From Rhodocyclaceae bacterium (lineage in GTDB: Bacteria; Pseudomonadota; Gammaproteobacteria; Burkholderiales; Usitatibacteraceae), in assembly GCA_020247545.1 (NCBI GenBank), contig JADCIX010000023.1, forward strand, positions 1 through 64,000: a stretch of 64,000 bases of DNA. Reading direction: 5' to 3'. The notes below the pieces were generated by a model. It ran no database searches, had not been told where the DNA came from, and worked only from the letters and a program-made list of their open reading frames with translations. Position numbers and translations under genes: made by a program. This document shows positions 30,801 to 39,545 of this stretch, piece by piece; positions within the stretch are counted from its first letter, which is position 1; each line of letters starts with the position of its first letter.

Positions 30801-33800
30801 TCCACTTGGCCCAATCTCGTACGAGTTCATGCGCGCCGCGCATACGTTGACAAGCTCTTCGCGGACGACGGGATTCGTTTCCATCGCAGAAGTGGCGTTT
30901 GCATTAGAAAAATGGCTGGCAGATGTCATTGAGCTGACGCCGCATTGGAGTCAGTCACGCATCGAGGCCACTCGTCAAGGTGTTGACGTAGCAGCCTCAA
31001 TGGTGCTATCGCTTCACGCGCACGAGTATCCCGCTCAGCGTCCCGATGTTGTCGCTTCCCTCACGTCTTTGCGTGAGTCTCTTCAAGCCGACGCGCGTTC
31101 CGGCGAGTCCTCGTCCGTTAGGTTGCCGATGGACCATACCGAAACTGCCGACGACGCGGGGGCTACGGGCTTACCGATGACAGAGGAGACGCCATCACCT
31201 TTTGATTTTGCAATTGAAGTCGCCACCGAGCCCGTCATGACAGCGGCCGATGTTGATGCACCGCTGCCAGAAACATTCCTGCCCATAGAGATAGCCGAAC
31301 CATCGGCAGAGGCGGCGACTAAGTTCTCGCCGGAGACAGCTTTTGAGATTGCCTCGACGAGTGCGTTGGTTGCGGCAGTCTCCACATTCGCGGTGGAGGC
31401 TATTGGGGGGGAAACTGAAACTGTTGACGAGCAAAAGGCCGCCGCCGCTGTGGCACCGCCCGATGGAGTACTTCCGGACATAGACGCGGGGGCAGATTCT
31501 GCCGTGGAGATTGCATTCAAACCAGCGCCTTCGAGCGCGGCGACCGCAATCGATTATTTCGCTTCAATCAGTCCGCCGACAGCCGCCATCCCTGCGCTCG
31601 ATGCTGCGGCGTCTTTTAACACGGCCGCCGCGAAAAATGCCGAGCCTGAGCAGTTTGAATCAGGCAAAGACCGGCGCGCGTTAAAGGATGATGTTGACCT
31701 CGACCTGTTGCCGATCTTCCTAGAGGAAGCGCGCGAAATAATGCCGCTGGTTGGTGACTCACTGCGTCGCTGGCGCGTTGCGCCAGCAAACCATGCCCCG
31801 GTCGCCGAACTTGCGCGCCATCTGCACACGCTCAAGGGTTCGGCTCGAATGGCAGGTCTTATGCGGCTTGGCGAACTTTCGCACGCCATGGAAACCCGCG
31901 TCATCGATATGGACCGCGTCATCGAACCAAAGCCACAAGACTTTGATGCGATAGACGACCGGTTGGACCGCTTTAATGGCGTGCTCGACAGTTTGGCCGC
32001 AGGCGATCTCGCGCCCACCATCGATATTTCGCCTGAAGCAAATTTTGCAATTGCGGATATCGGAGATTTGCCCTCGCCACTAGCAGCGATTGCTGCCGCT
32101 CGTGCCGAGATTGTTGCGGAGGGCGAGAAGTTAGAGGGGCGTGATCGTCATGCGCTGCTGCGTGTAAATGCAGATTTGATCGACCGTTTTGTCAATGAGG
32201 CTGGCGAGTTGGCGATCGCCCGTTCGCGCGTCGATCTGGAGTTGCAGACATTCAAAAAAGCGTTGCTTGACTTGAATGACAACGTTGCTCGTATGAAGGT
32301 TCAGCTGCGTGAAATCGAGATCGGGGCCGAAACGCAGATCCAATCGCGCATTAAAGAGGCTGAGACACAAGGCGAGCAATTTGACCCACTTGAGTTCGAC
32401 CGCTTCTCGCGCATGCAAGAGTTGACGCGATTCATGGCGGAGAGCTTGAATGACGTCGTGACGCTTCAGCTGTCGCTGGCAAAAAATCTCGATGAGGCGG
32501 ATGCGGCACTATTGCAGCAGTCACGCTTGAACCGCGACCTCCAACAGGGTCTGATGGGAGTCCGCTTGGTGCCGCTCGGCAACCTCCAGGATCGCTTCTA
32601 CCGATTGATCCGACAAGCGGCGAAAGAGCTCGACAAAAAAGCCAATCTTGAATTCCGCGGTGTGCGTGTTGAGATCGATCGCTCGGTGCTGGAAAAAATC
32701 ACCGCACCGTTTGAACACCTGCTGCGAAACGCCGTTGCGCACGGCATAGAGTCGCCGGCCGTACGTGTAGTGACCGGTAAACCCGAAATCGGTGAGATAT
32801 CAATCGATGCCCGTCAAGTCGGTAACGAAGTCATTCTGACATTGGCCGACGACGGTGCCGGACTTGATTATGTGCGGATTCGAGAAAAAGCCATCGCAAA
32901 AGGAATGCTCGCTGCAGACGCGGCCGCGAGTGATGTTCAGTTGACCCAGTTCATCTTCGCCGCTGGCTTCAGTACGGCTGATACCGTTTCGCAGCTGTCC
33001 GGCCGAGGAGTTGGCATGGACGTGGTGAGAAATGAAATCGTTTCGCTGGGTGGACGCATCGATGTTTCGTCGATGCCCGGGCAAGGTACGACGTTCACCA
33101 TTTCCTTGCCGCTTACCTTGGCCGTCACGCAGGCGGTGATGGTGACAGTCGGGGAAGCAACCTACGCGATTCCCTCGGTGATGATCGAGCAGGTGCAAGA
33201 GTTTAGGGGTAAACGATACGAACCGTTATTGGACATGAACGAAATCGACTGGAAGGGAAACAAATATCCGCTCAGATCGATGGAGGTAATGCTCGGCGGT
33301 AAGCCGAAGGTCTCAGCCCAGCGTCACGCGTTTGTGATTCTCGCCAAAAGCGGTCAGCAGCGGGCGGCTGTGCAGGTAGACGACATCATTGGCAATCGGG
33401 AGATTGTCGTCAAGTCGATTGGTCCGCAACTTGCGCGCATCCCCGGAATTGCCGGCGCGACGGTGGTGGGTTCGGGACAAATTGTGTTGATCATGAATCC
33501 GGTACAACTTGTGTTCCGCGAAGCCTCAGCCGCGTTGGTCGAGCCGAGGTTATCGAATACCTCGGCCGCTGGAGAGAACCACCAACATGGCGTTTCGACG
33601 ACCACCCAAAAGGGAGCAGAAGTTTCCGTACCTGTAGGGCCATCACTCGCCCAGGCGATCGCGGGAAGCGCTCGAGACGGTGGTTTTGTGGTCGATGAGG
33701 CCATACAGCCTGCTCGCGCCAACCCGTTGGTGATGGTGGTCGATGATTCACTTACGGTCCGCAAAATAACCAGCCGAATGCTCACGCGCGAAAACTTCGA

Positions 33801-34098
33801 GGTGGTAACCGCCAAGGACGGTGTTGACGGACTACAGCAGCTGCAAGACGTCGCGCCTGATGTGATCCTGCTTGATATTGAAATGCCGCGGATGGACGGT
33901 TTTGAATTTGCGCGCAATGTTCGGGCGGATGCCAAAACAAAACACATCCCGATCATCATGATCACCTCGCGCACGGCAGACAAACACCGCAAGCACGCGC
34001 TGGAGCTTGGCGTGAATAAGTACATGGGTAAGCCGTATCAGGAGGAGCAACTGCTTGGATTGATACGACAGCTCACTGGGCGGAGAACAGGCCCTTAA
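27886..34098 (+). CDS. Chemosensory hybrid kinase ChpA/PilL
   Basis: 2070-residue CheA-type hybrid kinase of the type IV pilus system. A FimL/ChpA-like N-terminal part (to about 720) is followed by three Hpt-like domains: HTLKGSGRMVGL near 746, HTLTSSSRTTGF near 986 (the usual K-G pair replaced) and HTLKGSARMAGL near 1313. Then come a CheA dimerisation segment, HATPase (FEHLLRNAVAHGIESP near 1610, GRGVGMDVV), a CheW-like domain and a C-terminal receiver with its Asp near 1995 (ILLDIEMPRMDGFEFA). P. aeruginosa ChpA has more Hpt-type domains, so this is a shorter version. It starts 19 bases after pilJ. Confidence 0.93.
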   Translation: MSLNPQSSSVDLGPLSWVKAEIEHSLAEARTNLDRLAVDSADAKALKYVGTHLHQVTGALSMVGLGAATRFSEEVEALVESLNDPAGRHTFNDRIRLAKQATGSLSSYLDSLMAGEPDRPMVLAPTYLALNRGRGANTATESDLFSPDLDVVVPTPETTVALPRADMLAETIRERRSLYQAGLLKLLREKDLAGGARDMRSATLAIEALQVTSPTRAFWYTVSAFFDAVAANPVESGALAVQLFGKIDQQIKLLIEGVQKVPERLFRELLLVIGKSSATTERVRSVRLLYRLDELLGVAPESDTASDESVRTLVRSLRDQLQALKESWLKVASGNRAALESFVQQGELLAKTTQPLPNQGVAELLRVLGLVGPHLKKKGLMANEVQALEVASALLFVESSLENFFRLSDEFPAQSQAVIARIKGAMSGSALPDIDPSTNTTMDDFSKRAQERLLIFQVGQEVQVNLSTIESTLDAFFRDPQKTADLATLYPLFSQVQGALAMLELDEAAALNQMLQERVSQFASGAVKGTGEEAETVAEGVSALGLFVSALQQNSADPRSLLLPALIHFGLAEKPREPERSLLKSPLSLPVSSVDVEVDKQKVQALYSDWKQQPDALAPREQLREAVLELKENAEITGDLDAAISSAKTLAAIDADSSHLHSSLIAPVEDALADALANIAPTKPAAAPAQQVVRLLDASAADVDRELLAIFLEEATEVVATIRASVDVVRQSPHVREAFTTIRRGFHTLKGSGRMVGLLDLGEVAWSCEQVMNKWIKEDKPLTDGLLKLLGDASNAFSAWVTVLQTSGTAVIDGTHITELCELLKNDREPVEKAVVDGGAVPTAPTEEPTARAEPNVIPADVFSGLSLDLVMTEAQEQSAENISAPTTELPVVAVSADRAADQLLAELPPLATTGRLSSSTDVLSGAPAAGAEREVTIGAITLPAPLFEIYLAEANTHIDTLRREIAAVEANPLGPISYEFMRAAHTLTSSSRTTGFVSIAEVAFALEKWLADVIELTPHWSQSRIEATRQGVDVAASMVLSLHAHEYPAQRPDVVASLTSLRESLQADARSGESSSVRLPMDHTETADDAGATGLPMTEETPSPFDFAIEVATEPVMTAADVDAPLPETFLPIEIAEPSAEAATKFSPETAFEIASTSALVAAVSTFAVEAIGGETETVDEQKAAAAVAPPDGVLPDIDAGADSAVEIAFKPAPSSAATAIDYFASISPPTAAIPALDAAASFNTAAAKNAEPEQFESGKDRRALKDDVDLDLLPIFLEEAREIMPLVGDSLRRWRVAPANHAPVAELARHLHTLKGSARMAGLMRLGELSHAMETRVIDMDRVIEPKPQDFDAIDDRLDRFNGVLDSLAAGDLAPTIDISPEANFAIADIGDLPSPLAAIAAARAEIVAEGEKLEGRDRHALLRVNADLIDRFVNEAGELAIARSRVDLELQTFKKALLDLNDNVARMKVQLREIEIGAETQIQSRIKEAETQGEQFDPLEFDRFSRMQELTRFMAESLNDVVTLQLSLAKNLDEADAALLQQSRLNRDLQQGLMGVRLVPLGNLQDRFYRLIRQAAKELDKKANLEFRGVRVEIDRSVLEKITAPFEHLLRNAVAHGIESPAVRVVTGKPEIGEISIDARQVGNEVILTLADDGAGLDYVRIREKAIAKGMLAADAAASDVQLTQFIFAAGFSTADTVSQLSGRGVGMDVVRNEIVSLGGRIDVSSMPGQGTTFTISLPLTLAVTQAVMVTVGEATYAIPSVMIEQVQEFRGKRYEPLLDMNEIDWKGNKYPLRSMEVMLGGKPKVSAQRHAFVILAKSGQQRAAVQVDDIIGNREIVVKSIGPQLARIPGIAGATVVGSGQIVLIMNPVQLVFREASAALVEPRLSNTSAAGENHQHGVSTTTQKGAEVSVPVGPSLAQAIAGSARDGGFVVDEAIQPARANPLVMVVDDSLTVRKITSRMLTRENFEVVTAKDGVDGLQQLQDVAPDVILLDIEMPRMDGFEFARNVRADAKTKHIPIIMITSRTADKHRKHALELGVNKYMGKPYQEEQLLGLIRQLTGRRTGP

Positions 34099-34147
34099 GC
34101 CCAAACTCGTCTAATGACGGGCATCTTGAAGCAAATTCGGCTGAAAA

Positions 34148-34176
34148 AGCCCCTGTTTATTAGGGGTTCTGTTTTG
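34148..34176 (+). terminator. Terminator after chpA
   Basis: Stem AGCCCCT/AGGGGTT with 7-base loop GTTTATT, followed by CTGTTTTGT. Located 50 bases after the chpA stop. Confidence 0.65.
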
Positions 34177-34184
34177 TATTCACG

Positions 34185-34347
34185 TTATTCATCCGGCAAT
34201 AAAATATGAATAATTAAGAAAATCCCGTTCCCGCGAAGGCGGGAGTCTGATATCGGAATCTGTCGCGTTAAATAAAATTGGGTTCCCGCCTTCGCGGGAA
34301 CGGGGATGGCTGAAATGGTTTTCCATATTTAGTTGCCGGATCAATAG
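34185..34347. repeat. Compound palindromic element (MITE-like) overlapping the uppP stop
   Basis: Outer inverted repeats of about 26 bp (34185-34210 and 34321-34347, core ATCCGGCAA/TTGCCGGAT) enclose a perfect 21-bp inner inverted repeat (34224-34244 with 34284-34304) built on the CCCGCGAAGGCGGG type palindrome known from many proteobacterial genomes. The whole can fold on itself. It lies between convergent chpA and uppP, and the right end supplies the last uppP codons and stop. Bases 34323-34350 recur at 117-144. Confidence 0.75.
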
Positions 34348-35225
34348 TGCGCCCGCCAATCGACTGCACCCGAGTAGGCGGTTGCGAGAACCACAAAGCC
34401 GAAGACGATGCGATACCAACCGAAAACCGTAAAGTCGTGTGTTGACACGTAACGGATTAGCCAACGCACGACGATAAACGCGGAGACAAAGGCGGCGACA
34501 AATCCCACTGAGAACATGGGGATGTCGCTGGTAGAGAGCAGGGCGCGCGCTTCCCATAACGTGTAGAGGGTAGCGGCGAACAGTGTCGGAATCGCCAAGA
34601 AGAAGGAAAACTCGGTTGAACATTTTCGCGATAGACCGAAGAACAAGCCACCAATGATGGTTGCGCCAGATCGCGATGTTCCGGGAATCAATGCGGCGCA
34701 TTGCGCCAGTCCCAGTTTTAGTGCGTCCTGCCAGGTTAAGTCATCCACGCTGGCGATCATGGGGCGGGCAACAATCCCTGGCACCTGGTCGCGCAGCGCC
34801 AAGAGCTCGCGCTTAGTTCGGGCTTTGTACCAGCGCTCAGCGAAGAGGATGATAAATCCGCCGACGATAAACGCCAAGGCGACCGGCACCGGATGAAATA
34901 GTACGGCCTTGATTTGTTTACTGAACAACATCCCCAAGATCGCCAGCGGCAAGAAGGCGATGAACAGATTCAGTACAAATCGTTGCGCCCGCGGCTCTTT
35001 GGTAATGCCTCTAAAGGTAAAAACTAGCCGCGCACGATATTCCCAACAGACCGCGAGGATGGCACCGGCTTGAATGAAGATTTCGAAGACTTGTCCTTTT
35101 TCATCATTGAAATTGAGCAGATGGCCCACCAGTATCAAGTGACCGGTTGACGAGATTGGCAAGAATTCGGTCAGCCCCTCTACAACGCCAAGGATGAAGG
35201 CTTTTACCAAAAGGGCTAAATCCAA
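34341..35225 (-). CDS. uppP: Undecaprenyl-diphosphatase UppP (BacA)
   Basis: Inner-membrane phosphatase that recycles the undecaprenyl lipid carrier for peptidoglycan synthesis and gives bacitracin tolerance. 294 residues, many hydrophobic helices, with the active-site motifs [20 protein letters not shown] at the N terminus and [11 protein letters not shown] near 175. Length and topology are those of the family. The final codons (RAHY, TGA) lie in the compound repeat, so the natural C terminus may have been replaced by repeat sequence. Confidence 0.95.
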   Translation of the reverse strand: MDLALLVKAFILGVVEGLTEFLPISSTGHLILVGHLLNFNDEKGQVFEIFIQAGAILAVCWEYRARLVFTFRGITKEPRAQRFVLNLFIAFLPLAILGMLFSKQIKAVLFHPVPVALAFIVGGFIILFAERWYKARTKRELLALRDQVPGIVARPMIASVDDLTWQDALKLGLAQCAALIPGTSRSGATIIGGLFFGLSRKCSTEFSFFLAIPTLFAATLYTLWEARALLSTSDIPMFSVGFVAAFVSAFIVVRWLIRYVSTHDFTVFGWYRIVFGFVVLATAYSGAVDWRAHY

Positions 35226-35314
35226 CGCCGTGCTCCCGCAATTAACATGGGCGATTATAGATGCGGGTGATGATAAAAATCTTGCGCCAATCCGTAGTCC
35301 GGACAGTGAGACAG

Positions 35315-35920
35315 CTATTTCTTGGCGATTACGAGGCGATCGGCGAGTACCACAAACGAAAGTGAAGAGTTTCCACCATCCAAGCCAAGCCGGCCAACTT
35401 GCGCGGCGTTGAGGGCGTAGATCGGTTTGGTCTCAAGGTACTCTTTGGCGAGCTGTGAGGCTGCCTTCGCCAGCGAGGCGGATAACGCGTCCGGCATATT
35501 GTCTACGCGAACCCGATCCAAGTTTGCGTCAACCAACACAACGGCTTTCGACTTTGGATCGTAGCGGGGTACGCCAGAAAGTGTCATGCTCCCCCAAAGA
35601 GAACGCTGCGAGGCGTTCAGTAAAGAAGGGAGTTTGACCTGCAAATCAACGGTGACAGACAATCGTGCCGCTTGTGTTTCAGGCCCGCGACCTGAATTCG
35701 TTATTGGCGCAACCCGAGGGCGCATCAGCGTCACCGTCAACAGGTCGGCAATATTTCGCTCCATCGGAAACCGCTTGCCGATTCGTTCATTGAGGTCGGT
35801 ATACGGTACGCTGAGTTGGCGGCCGAAAAACGGCACCAAAGCGCATCCTGTGAGCGCAAGAAATGCGAACAGGGCGAACCAACGGCAAAGGTGAGCCGGC
35901 GAAAACAAAAGTGGATTCAA
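35315..35920 (-). CDS. DUF1439 family lipoprotein
   Basis: 201 residues with a lipoprotein signal peptide and lipobox LTGC (Cys26), giving a lipid-anchored periplasmic protein. The body matches DUF1439 (YceB-like, TULIP fold): [66 protein letters not shown] and [16 protein letters not shown]. Related proteins are thought to bind lipids or hydrophobic ligands; function unproven. It lies 59 bases after ptsI on the same strand. Confidence 0.85.
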   Translation of the reverse strand: MNPLLFSPAHLCRWFALFAFLALTGCALVPFFGRQLSVPYTDLNERIGKRFPMERNIADLLTVTLMRPRVAPITNSGRGPETQAARLSVTVDLQVKLPSLLNASQRSLWGSMTLSGVPRYDPKSKAVVLVDANLDRVRVDNMPDALSASLAKAASQLAKEYLETKPIYALNAAQVGRLGLDGGNSSLSFVVLADRLVIAKK

Positions 35921-35979
35921 GAGACTTCCAATCGAGCCAAGTCAAGCAGGATAAGTCGCTCGGCAAGCGTGCAAGGCAT

Positions 35980-37725
35980 CTAAAGCGCGTTGAGCTGATC
36001 GAGCAGCTCACGTGTTTGTTCCGGGTCGCAGGAACGCATAATGGCGGCGACAAGTTTTGCGATCCGCGAAACACTTGTCATCAGCACGCGTTGTTTAACC
36101 AACAATAAATTGGCCGGGTGCATCGAGAAATCGCGCAATCCAAACCCCAGTAACAATCGGGTTAAAACAACATCGCCCGCCATCTCACCGCAGACGGCCA
36201 CCGGCACTTTCGCAAGATTCGCTTGTTCGATGACACTAGCGATAAGATGCAGTACCGCCGGGTGCAAGGGGTCGTAGAGGTGGGCGACTGTATCATCGGT
36301 TCTGTCAATGGCAAGGGTGTACTGAATCAAGTCATTAGTACCAATGGACAAGAAGTCGAGCTTGGCGAGGAACATCGGCAATGCGATTGCGGCTGCCGGA
36401 ACTTCGATCATGCCACCGACCAAGATGTTGTCGTTGAATTTCTTGCCCTCCACCTTTAGCTGCTCTTTGGCCATGTCGATGGCAAGGAGGGCCTGGCGGA
36501 TCTCTACCCATGAGGCCAGCATTGGGATGAGAATTCGGACATCGCCGTAACGTGACGCCCGCAAGACGGCGCGTAGCTGGGTATTGAATAACTGCGGCTC
36601 GGCGAGACAGTATCGAATCGCCCTGAGGCCGAGCGCCGAATGACCGCCAGTTGCCAGAGCGGGATCAAGTGACTTATCGGCACCGATGTCCAGCGTCCTA
36701 ATCACGACCGGCATCCCTTTTAGTCCTTCTGCAACCGCTTTGTAGGCCTCAAACTGCTCGTCTTCGTCAGGCAGGTCGCGGCGATTCATAAACAAGAACT
36801 CGCTGCGGAACAATCCCACGCCAGTTGCGCCAGACTGACGGACTGCATCCAGATCGGAAGGCAGCTCAATATTGGCATGCAGCTCTACCTTGACACCGTC
36901 GAGGGTGGTGGTCGTAGCCGCCTTCAGACGTCCAAGCTTTTGCTTTTCGAGCTTCCATTGGTGCTGCTTGAGGCGATATTCCGCCAGCACCGTCTCCTCC
37001 GGGGCAACAATTACGACACCTTGTGTGCCGTCAACGATGACTAGTTCATCCTCCCGCACCAACTCGCGGGCCGTGTGCAGTGCAACAAGCGCCGGGATTC
37101 CAAGGCTGCGTGCAAGAATCGCTGTGTGTGAAGTTCGGCCGCCAAGATCGGTGATGAAGGCGGCGACCTGATGATCCTTAAACAGGATGACGTCTGCCGG
37201 CGAGAGGTCGTGGGCGACAAGAATGGTGTCCTCGGCGCGCTCTCGAAGCTTCTCCGGAACCGCGCCGCCCTGGCCGGTAAGCGCTGATACGATCCGCTCG
37301 GCAACCTGGCGTACATCGGTTTTGCGCTCTCGCAGGTATTCATCTTGGACGTCCGCAAACTGTGCGAGTAGTTCATCGACGCGTAGCTTTAAAGCCCATT
37401 CGGCGTTGCATTTTTCGCGCTCGATCATTGCGCGAGGTTCGACCGAAATAGCGGGATCCTCCAACAACATACGATGAATCGTTACGAACGCAGCGATATC
37501 GCCAGAGTGGGTGTCCAGTTTGTGGGCTGTTTTTAGACCAACTTCGAGCTCGTCTAACTCGGCGCGAACCAACTTAACCGCGCGGTCAAATCGTTTGATT
37601 TCCTTGGCAACAAACTCAACCGGAATAGAATAGTGGTCAACTTCGAGCGACGCAAGCGTTACCAGATGGGCATGGCCGATGGCAATTCCGCCAGAAACCC
37701 CCAGTCCGTGCATGGTAAAACTCAT
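35980..37725 (-). CDS. ptsI: Phosphoenolpyruvate-protein phosphotransferase (enzyme I)
   Basis: Cytosolic enzyme I, which takes phosphate from PEP and passes it to HPr. 581 residues: N-terminal HPr-binding domain, phospho-histidine domain with His200 in GGRTSHTAILARSLGIPALV, and PEP-binding barrel with GATGVGLFRSEFLFMNR and FLSIGTNDLIQYTLAIDR plus the C-terminal CGEMAGD. Third gene of the EIIA-ptsH-ptsI set, 164 bases after ptsH. No sugar permease (EIIBC) is nearby, so a regulatory phosphorelay is more likely than sugar uptake. Confidence 0.96.
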   Translation of the reverse strand: MSFTMHGLGVSGGIAIGHAHLVTLASLEVDHYSIPVEFVAKEIKRFDRAVKLVRAELDELEVGLKTAHKLDTHSGDIAAFVTIHRMLLEDPAISVEPRAMIEREKCNAEWALKLRVDELLAQFADVQDEYLRERKTDVRQVAERIVSALTGQGGAVPEKLRERAEDTILVAHDLSPADVILFKDHQVAAFITDLGGRTSHTAILARSLGIPALVALHTARELVREDELVIVDGTQGVVIVAPEETVLAEYRLKQHQWKLEKQKLGRLKAATTTTLDGVKVELHANIELPSDLDAVRQSGATGVGLFRSEFLFMNRRDLPDEDEQFEAYKAVAEGLKGMPVVIRTLDIGADKSLDPALATGGHSALGLRAIRYCLAEPQLFNTQLRAVLRASRYGDVRILIPMLASWVEIRQALLAIDMAKEQLKVEGKKFNDNILVGGMIEVPAAAIALPMFLAKLDFLSIGTNDLIQYTLAIDRTDDTVAHLYDPLHPAVLHLIASVIEQANLAKVPVAVCGEMAGDVVLTRLLLGFGLRDFSMHPANLLLVKQRVLMTSVSRIAKLVAAIMRSCDPEQTRELLDQLNAL

Positions 37726-37889
37726 TTGCCAGCCTTGGAATGTTGATCCACTTGCCTGTACCAGGAAGTCTTTACGCCAATTTGCGTCGGTAAGCCATCC
37801 AGAAGCCTACTCGGCTTTGGATTGTTGACAAGTATGACGATCATCGCCTCTGACAAGGGTTGAAGCCTCATGTCCATCCCCGCACCAAA

Positions 37890-38159
37890 TCACTCGCCCT
37901 CACCAAACTTGTTGTTGATTAGCTCTGCGACCGCCGCAAGTGCCTCAGTTTCGTCGGCACCGGAGGTTTCTAGTTCTACTAGCGTACCCTTCCCTGCCGC
38001 CAGCATCATGACACCCATGATGGACTTTGCGTTCACGCGTCGTCCGGCCTTGCTAATGAATACGTCGCTCTGAAAGCGGGCGGCAGTTTGCGTGAGCTTG
38101 GCGGAGGCTCGCGCATGCAGACCCAGCTTATTGGTGATTTCAATGTGTTGCTTTTGCAT
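37890..38159 (-). CDS. ptsH: Phosphocarrier protein HPr
   Basis: 89 residues with active-site His15 in NKLGLHARASAKL and regulatory-type Ser46 in NAKSIMGVMMLAAGKGT. Phosphate carrier between enzyme I and EIIA. Located 5 bases after the EIIA stop on the same strand. The presence of Ser46 would allow HprK control; hprK is not in the window. Confidence 0.96.
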   Translation of the reverse strand: MQKQHIEITNKLGLHARASAKLTQTAARFQSDVFISKAGRRVNAKSIMGVMMLAAGKGTLVELETSGADETEALAAVAELINNKFGEGE

Positions 38160-38164
38160 GACGC

Positions 38165-38581
38165 TTAGATGGTTTTTCCCAGCGCTTCACAACGGCTTGC
38201 AGACATTTGAATAATGCCTTCGATGCCGCCTGCACGTGCCTTTTCGATTAACTCTGCCATTGGGCGTTCCCGGTATGTGAGTGCACGTATCAGCATGGGC
38301 AAGTTTACGCCGGAAATTCCTTCGATACGCCCGGAATCCAGCAGTTTGCAGGCAATGTTAGAAGGCGTTGCGCCAAAAATGTCGGTCATCACCAGTACTC
38401 CGTCACCTTGATCCACGAAACGAATCAGATCCCGGCCTTGTGGCAAGATGGCATCCGGATCATCGTGAACGGTCACACCGAGCTGACGGAGATACAGGGG
38501 GCGCTTCCCGACGACATGGGACGCGCAGTGAATGAGGCTTTCGCCCAATGTGCCGTGGGCAACAATTAATAGTCCAATCAT
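38165..38581 (-). CDS. PTS EIIA component, mannose (EIIA-Man) type
   Basis: 138 residues of the EIIA-Man fold: IGLLIVAHGTLGESLI with active-site His9, GDGVLVMTDIFGATPSNIA and GVNLPMLIRALTYR. It accepts phosphate from HPr. In betaproteobacteria this soluble EIIA lies with ptsH and ptsI without membrane components and is considered regulatory. First gene of the three-gene unit. No partner EIIB is visible. Confidence 0.93.
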   Translation of the reverse strand: MIGLLIVAHGTLGESLIHCASHVVGKRPLYLRQLGVTVHDDPDAILPQGRDLIRFVDQGDGVLVMTDIFGATPSNIACKLLDSGRIEGISGVNLPMLIRALTYRERPMAELIEKARAGGIEGIIQMSASRCEALGKTI

Positions 38582-38948
38582 GTCGCGATTTTAGCCCATC
38601 ACGCAAATTGGCCGACACCTACCAGAAGTTGCGCCGAGGTCTGGAAAAAAAATGTTTTATGAATCGTCCGGCACCTCAATGGACGTGCCGCCGAACGATT
38701 GGCAAACCAATTTGGTGCATTCCTCTGTTTTGATGGACCCGCAGCCGCACGTTCGCAAGGCGAGAAGACAGCCCTTTTTGACAAATACGCGCCTTCCGAC
38801 TGAACGCATTTGGCAAATACCGGTCGCCCTTACGTGGTCGATCTGGCGAAACCATCGTTCCCTCAACCGCTTGCAAATGTCGCCAAGAGACATTCAGGCC
38901 AGACACCATCACGGCGGCAATTTTTGTGCTCCACCGCAATTTCGCCGC
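38582..38948. other. Gene-free interval with IS-end-like sequence
   Basis: No convincing gene. A 78-residue minus-strand frame (38657-38893) containing several cysteines has no ribosome site or known pattern. Bases 38696-38715 are identical (20 of 20, opposite orientation) to 19816-19835 inside the 19.6-kb element, with weaker similarity on both sides, and GACATTCAGGCC near 38890 resembles the element ends. The stretch may be a decayed copy of that element. Confidence 0.45.
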
Positions 38949-39545
38949 CTACAAATCGTCGTCGTCGGCCACACCACCTTTGGCCGCATACAGCCAACAT
39001 ATTTTCCTAGTATCTGGCCCCGACAATCGATCGCCCATCAGTCCACATCTATATGCGCGCGCGGACAAGCGCTCGAAATGTCGACATCCCGGGCATTTGC
39101 CGAAAGGCGAGCCGCCGCGGTCGGATTGGAAAGTGGTGAGCGTCTCGCGAAGAGCCGAGACGGCGTTGCGTATCCGGTTTGGGCTGATCTCACGAGAAGC
39201 GTGAATCCAGGCAAGCTGCGGTTGCGTGTCGTATAAGAACTGCTCTCCGGTGGCCGACAGGCGAAGCCGAACAACCCGCCGGTCAATGTCATCTTGGTAT
39301 CGCTCAATCAGGCCGCGTCGATCAAGTAGCAGCAGGCTTTGTGAGATGGTGCCCTTGGTTAGTCCGAGGTATTCGCTGAGCGCCTGTGGCGTGTTTGAGT
39401 AGCGGTTTGCATTGGCCAAATAGACTAGCGCTTCTACGTGCACGGGTGCGAGTTGCTCATCCGAGCCAGCGCGTCGCGCTTCTGCTCGCATCAAGTTACC
39501 AAGCCGCTCAACGAGTTCCAGCAGCACAAGTGGATTCTTATCCAT
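38949..39545 (-). CDS. MarR-family regulator with C-terminal cysteine cluster
   Basis: Start 39545 (MDKNPLVLLELVERLGNLMRAEAR) gives 198 residues. The N-terminal 140 residues are a MarR winged helix: PVHVEALVYLANANRYSNTPQALSEYLGLTKGTISQSLLLLDRRGLIERYQDDIDRRVVRLRLSATG. The C-terminal part adds four conserved-looking cysteines, CPGCRHF, YRCGL and KICWLY, that could bind a metal or iron-sulfur cluster. It could act as a redox or metal-responsive repressor, which is inference; it lies just downstream of cyaY (iron donor, same strand). Target genes unknown. Confidence 0.8.
   Translation of the reverse strand: MDKNPLVLLELVERLGNLMRAEARRAGSDEQLAPVHVEALVYLANANRYSNTPQALSEYLGLTKGTISQSLLLLDRRGLIERYQDDIDRRVVRLRLSATGEQFLYDTQPQLAWIHASREISPNRIRNAVSALRETLTTFQSDRGGSPFGKCPGCRHFERLSARAYRCGLMGDRLSGPDTRKICWLYAAKGGVADDDDL

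Noticed and set aside
38657-38893. 78-codon minus-strand frame with several cysteines after the MarR gene
   Set aside because: No ribosome site, no family pattern, and its start coincides with an IS-end-like sequence.
38652-39236. 194-codon plus-strand open frame
   Set aside because: Overlaps the MarR gene on the other strand, has no known motif and no ribosome site.
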